From contig OX465601.1 of assembly GCA_950022295.1 (NCBI GenBank), positions 116,083,501-116,147,500 of the forward strand: 64,000 nt of DNA, in the 5' to 3' direction. Source of the DNA: Bromus sterilis (lineage: Eukaryota > Streptophyta > Magnoliopsida > Poales > Poaceae). Position numbers and translations under genes: made by a program. Numbering within the stretch: the stretch's first letter is position 1; each line of letters begins with the position of its first letter. The notes beneath the pieces were generated by a model. It did not search any database, had not been told where the DNA came from, and worked only from the letters and a program-made list of their open reading frames with translations. Shown here piece after piece: positions 62,354-64,000 of this stretch.

Positions 62354-62691
62354 GCATGAAAAATAGCAAATGAAGTCAGAAAGGGTTGAAATTTTAGTAT
62401 GTGGCTTTGAATGCGGCATGTTGGATTCAAAAAAAGTCTTGAGTTGAAATAAGTTTAGAAAAATAAAATGCCTTTGAAGCACATGTGTTTTCGTCTCAAA
62501 CCTTCGTACTTTGAAAGAGATGGTCCAGTTTGTACACGAAGTGCATCCAGTTTTTGCCGTAATCCTCTCAACTTTTGCACACATGCTATGTGGGTCAAAT
62601 GATGATACCATGCCAAGTTTCAACCTTTCCTGAGTTCAGTTTTAGTGCTTTCCAATTACAGGGTCATTTAGCTCAAAATAAATCATTAAAT
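62354..62691. repeat. Neighbouring duplicated monomer pair, second
   Basis: Same marks as the first, with CTTCGTAC for CTCGTAC and the standard GCTATGTGGG ending in place of TCTATGTCAG. Confidence 0.82.
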
Positions 62692-63705
62692 GCATGAAAA
62701 ATAGCAAATGAAGTCAGAAAGGGTTGAAATTTTAGTATGTGGCTTTGAATGCTGCATGTTGGATGCAAAAAAAGTCTTGAGTTGAAATAAGTTTAGAAAA
62801 ATGAAATGCCTTTGAAACACATGTGTTTTCATATGAAACCGTCATACTTTGAAAGAGATGGTCCAGTTTGTACACGAAGTGCATCCAGTTTTTGCCGTAA
62901 TCCTCTCAACTTTTGCACACATGCTATGTGGGTCAAATGATGATACCATGCCAAGTTTCAACCTTTTCTGAGTTCAGTTTTAGTGCTTTCCAATTACATG
63001 GTCATTTAGCTCAAAATAAATCATTAAATGCAAGAAAAATAGCAAATGAAGTCAGAAAGGGTTGAAATTTTAGTATGTGGCTTTGAATGCTGCATGTTGG
63101 ATGCAAAAAAAGTCTTGAGTTGAAATAAGTTTAGAAAAATGAAATGCCTTTGAAACACATGTGTTTTCGTATGAAACCCTCGTACTTTGAAAGAGATGGT
63201 TCAGTTTGTACACGAAGTGCATCCAGTTTTTGCCGTAATCCTCTCAACTTTTGCACACATTCTATGTGAGTCAAATGATGATACCATGCCAAGTTTCAAC
63301 CTTCTCTGAGTTCAGTTTTAGTGCTTTCCAATTACAGGGTCATTTAGCTCAAAATAAATCATTAAATGCATGAAAAATAGCAAATGAAGTCAGAAAGTGT
63401 TGAAATTTTAGTATGTGGCTTTGAATGTTGCATGTTGGATGAAAAAAAAGTCTTGAGTTGAAATAAGTTTAGAAAAATGAAATGCCTTTGAAACACATGT
63501 GTTTTCGTATGAAACCCTCATACTTTGAAAGAGATGGTCCATTTTGTACACGAAGTGCATCCAGTTTTTGCCGTAATCCTCTCAACTTTTGCACACATGC
63601 TATGTGGGTCAAATGATGATACCATGCCAATTTTTAACCTTTTCTGAGTTCAGTTTTAGTGCTTTCCAATTACAGGGTAATTTAGCTCAAAATAAATCAT
63701 TAAAT

Positions 63706-64000
63706 GCATGAAAAATAGCAACTGAAGTCAGAAAGGGTTGAAATTTTAGTATGTGGCTTTGAATGCTGCATGTTGGATGCAAAAAAAGTCTTGAGTTGAA
63801 ATAAGTTTAGAAAAATGAAATTCCTTTGAAACACATGTATTTACATATGAAACCCTCGTACTTTGAAAGAGATGGTCCAGTTTGAACACGAAGTGCATCC
63901 AGTTTTTGCCGTAATCCTCTCAACTTTTGCACACATGCTATGTGTGTCAAATGATGGTACCATGCCAAGTTTCAACCTTTTCTGAGTTCAGTTTTAGTGC
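63706..64000. repeat. Right-edge monomer, type d of the higher-order repeat, cut by the window
   Basis: Has AAATTCCTTTG, GTATTTACATATG and TGTGTCAAATGATGG, the full set of d marks otherwise confined to 32-50 kb. 295 of 338 bases are inside the window. The array goes on to the right, and probably so do d-type monomers. Confidence 0.9.

Larger units (their letters stand above)
1..64000. repeat. Satellite DNA array, ~338-bp monomer, about 190 tandem copies
   Basis: The same unit recurs head to tail through the whole window with no reversal and no unrelated insertion. Monomer starts (GCATGA) fall at 327, 666, 1005 and so on to 63706, almost always 338 or 339 apart; exceptions are named separately. 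A hand-built consensus from 55595-55932 is 338 bp with 36% G+C and only four CpG sites. 338 is not a multiple of three, so any reading frame shifts at each junction. No LTR, transposase, tRNA, rRNA or telomere repeat was seen. Both edges cut through a monomer, so the array is longer than the window. The family name is not known to me; a plant satellite is the likeliest identity. Confidence 0.98.
50861..64000. repeat. Domain V: most homogeneous monomers
   Basis: About 39 monomers, nearly all 338 bp. Some differ from the representative monomer at only a few positions. Type marks of domain IV are mostly absent, although GAATAAGATGG appears without the 8-bp deletion at 51015 and 55412. A 12-monomer block recurs as a 16-monomer block (next entries). 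Confidence 0.8.

Noticed and set aside
1..64000. CRISPR array
   Set aside because: The repeat is 338 bp and abuts itself with no unique spacers; no cas-like gene is present.
1..64000. Monomer as an ancestral dimer of ~169-bp units
   Set aside because: The two halves of the consensus, written side by side, show no extended similarity. Only short words such as CTTTGAAA recur.
1..64000. Telomere repeats or LTR retrotransposon ends that would place the array
   Set aside because: No TTTAGGG-type runs, no polypurine tract plus primer-binding site and no long terminal repeats were seen. TTTAG words are isolated parts of the monomer.
1..64000. Naming a specific grass satellite family
   Set aside because: The monomer length and wording feel similar to Pooideae satellites, but I cannot run a search and recall alone does not support a name.

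Overview
The window is one uninterrupted tandem satellite array. From base 1 to base 64000 a ~338-bp monomer repeats head to tail in one orientation, about 188 full copies plus a cut copy at each edge. I see no gene, RNA gene, transposon, CRISPR array or unique spacer. A hand count on a representative monomer (55595-55932) gives 338 bp and 122 G+C (36%). Such arrays are centromeric, pericentromeric, knob or subtelomeric heterochromatin of a eukaryote. The monomer length (two nucleosomes), AT-richness and the C-to-T wear at its CpG sites fit a plant. The wording of the monomer reminds me of the 330-380-bp satellites of Pooideae grasses, but that is recall only and I could not test it.

Layout. 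Domain I (1-9014): diverse monomers, including a four-monomer tandem duplication (2117-3469 / 3470-4822). Domain II (9015-23883): a large tandem segmental duplication, copy 1 of 7099 bp (21 monomers) and copy 2 of 7770 bp (23 monomers). The two additional monomers in copy 2 look ancestral, so copy 1 probably shrank. Domain III (23884-31335): a partial duplication offset by ~4.39 kb, an 11-bp-deleted monomer, and two neighbouring 301-bp monomers sharing a 37-bp deletion. Domain IV (31336-50860): a true higher-order repeat of four monomer types, a-b-c-d (1344 bp), with type a marked by an 8-bp deletion. Recombinant monomers (a/b, c/d, c/a) convert the tetramer to trimers, and the right part is a block mosaic P-Q-R-P-R-P-Q whose blocks are exactly 1682, 1682 and 1352 bp. 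Domain V (50861-64000): the most homogeneous part, with a 12-monomer block recurring as a 16-monomer block, and a d-type monomer at the right edge.

Monomer coordinates below start at the conserved GCATGA. Each typical monomer carries a perfect 14-bp palindrome (monomer bases 124-137) and, across each monomer junction, a 20-bp inverted repeat with 18/20 pairing and a 72-base loop. The open reading frames that recur every ~338 bp, mostly on the minus strand, are a by-product of the repetition and I do not call them genes. I found no new gene system. What is unusual is the visible record of unequal exchange, microhomology deletion and patch transfer that built the array.
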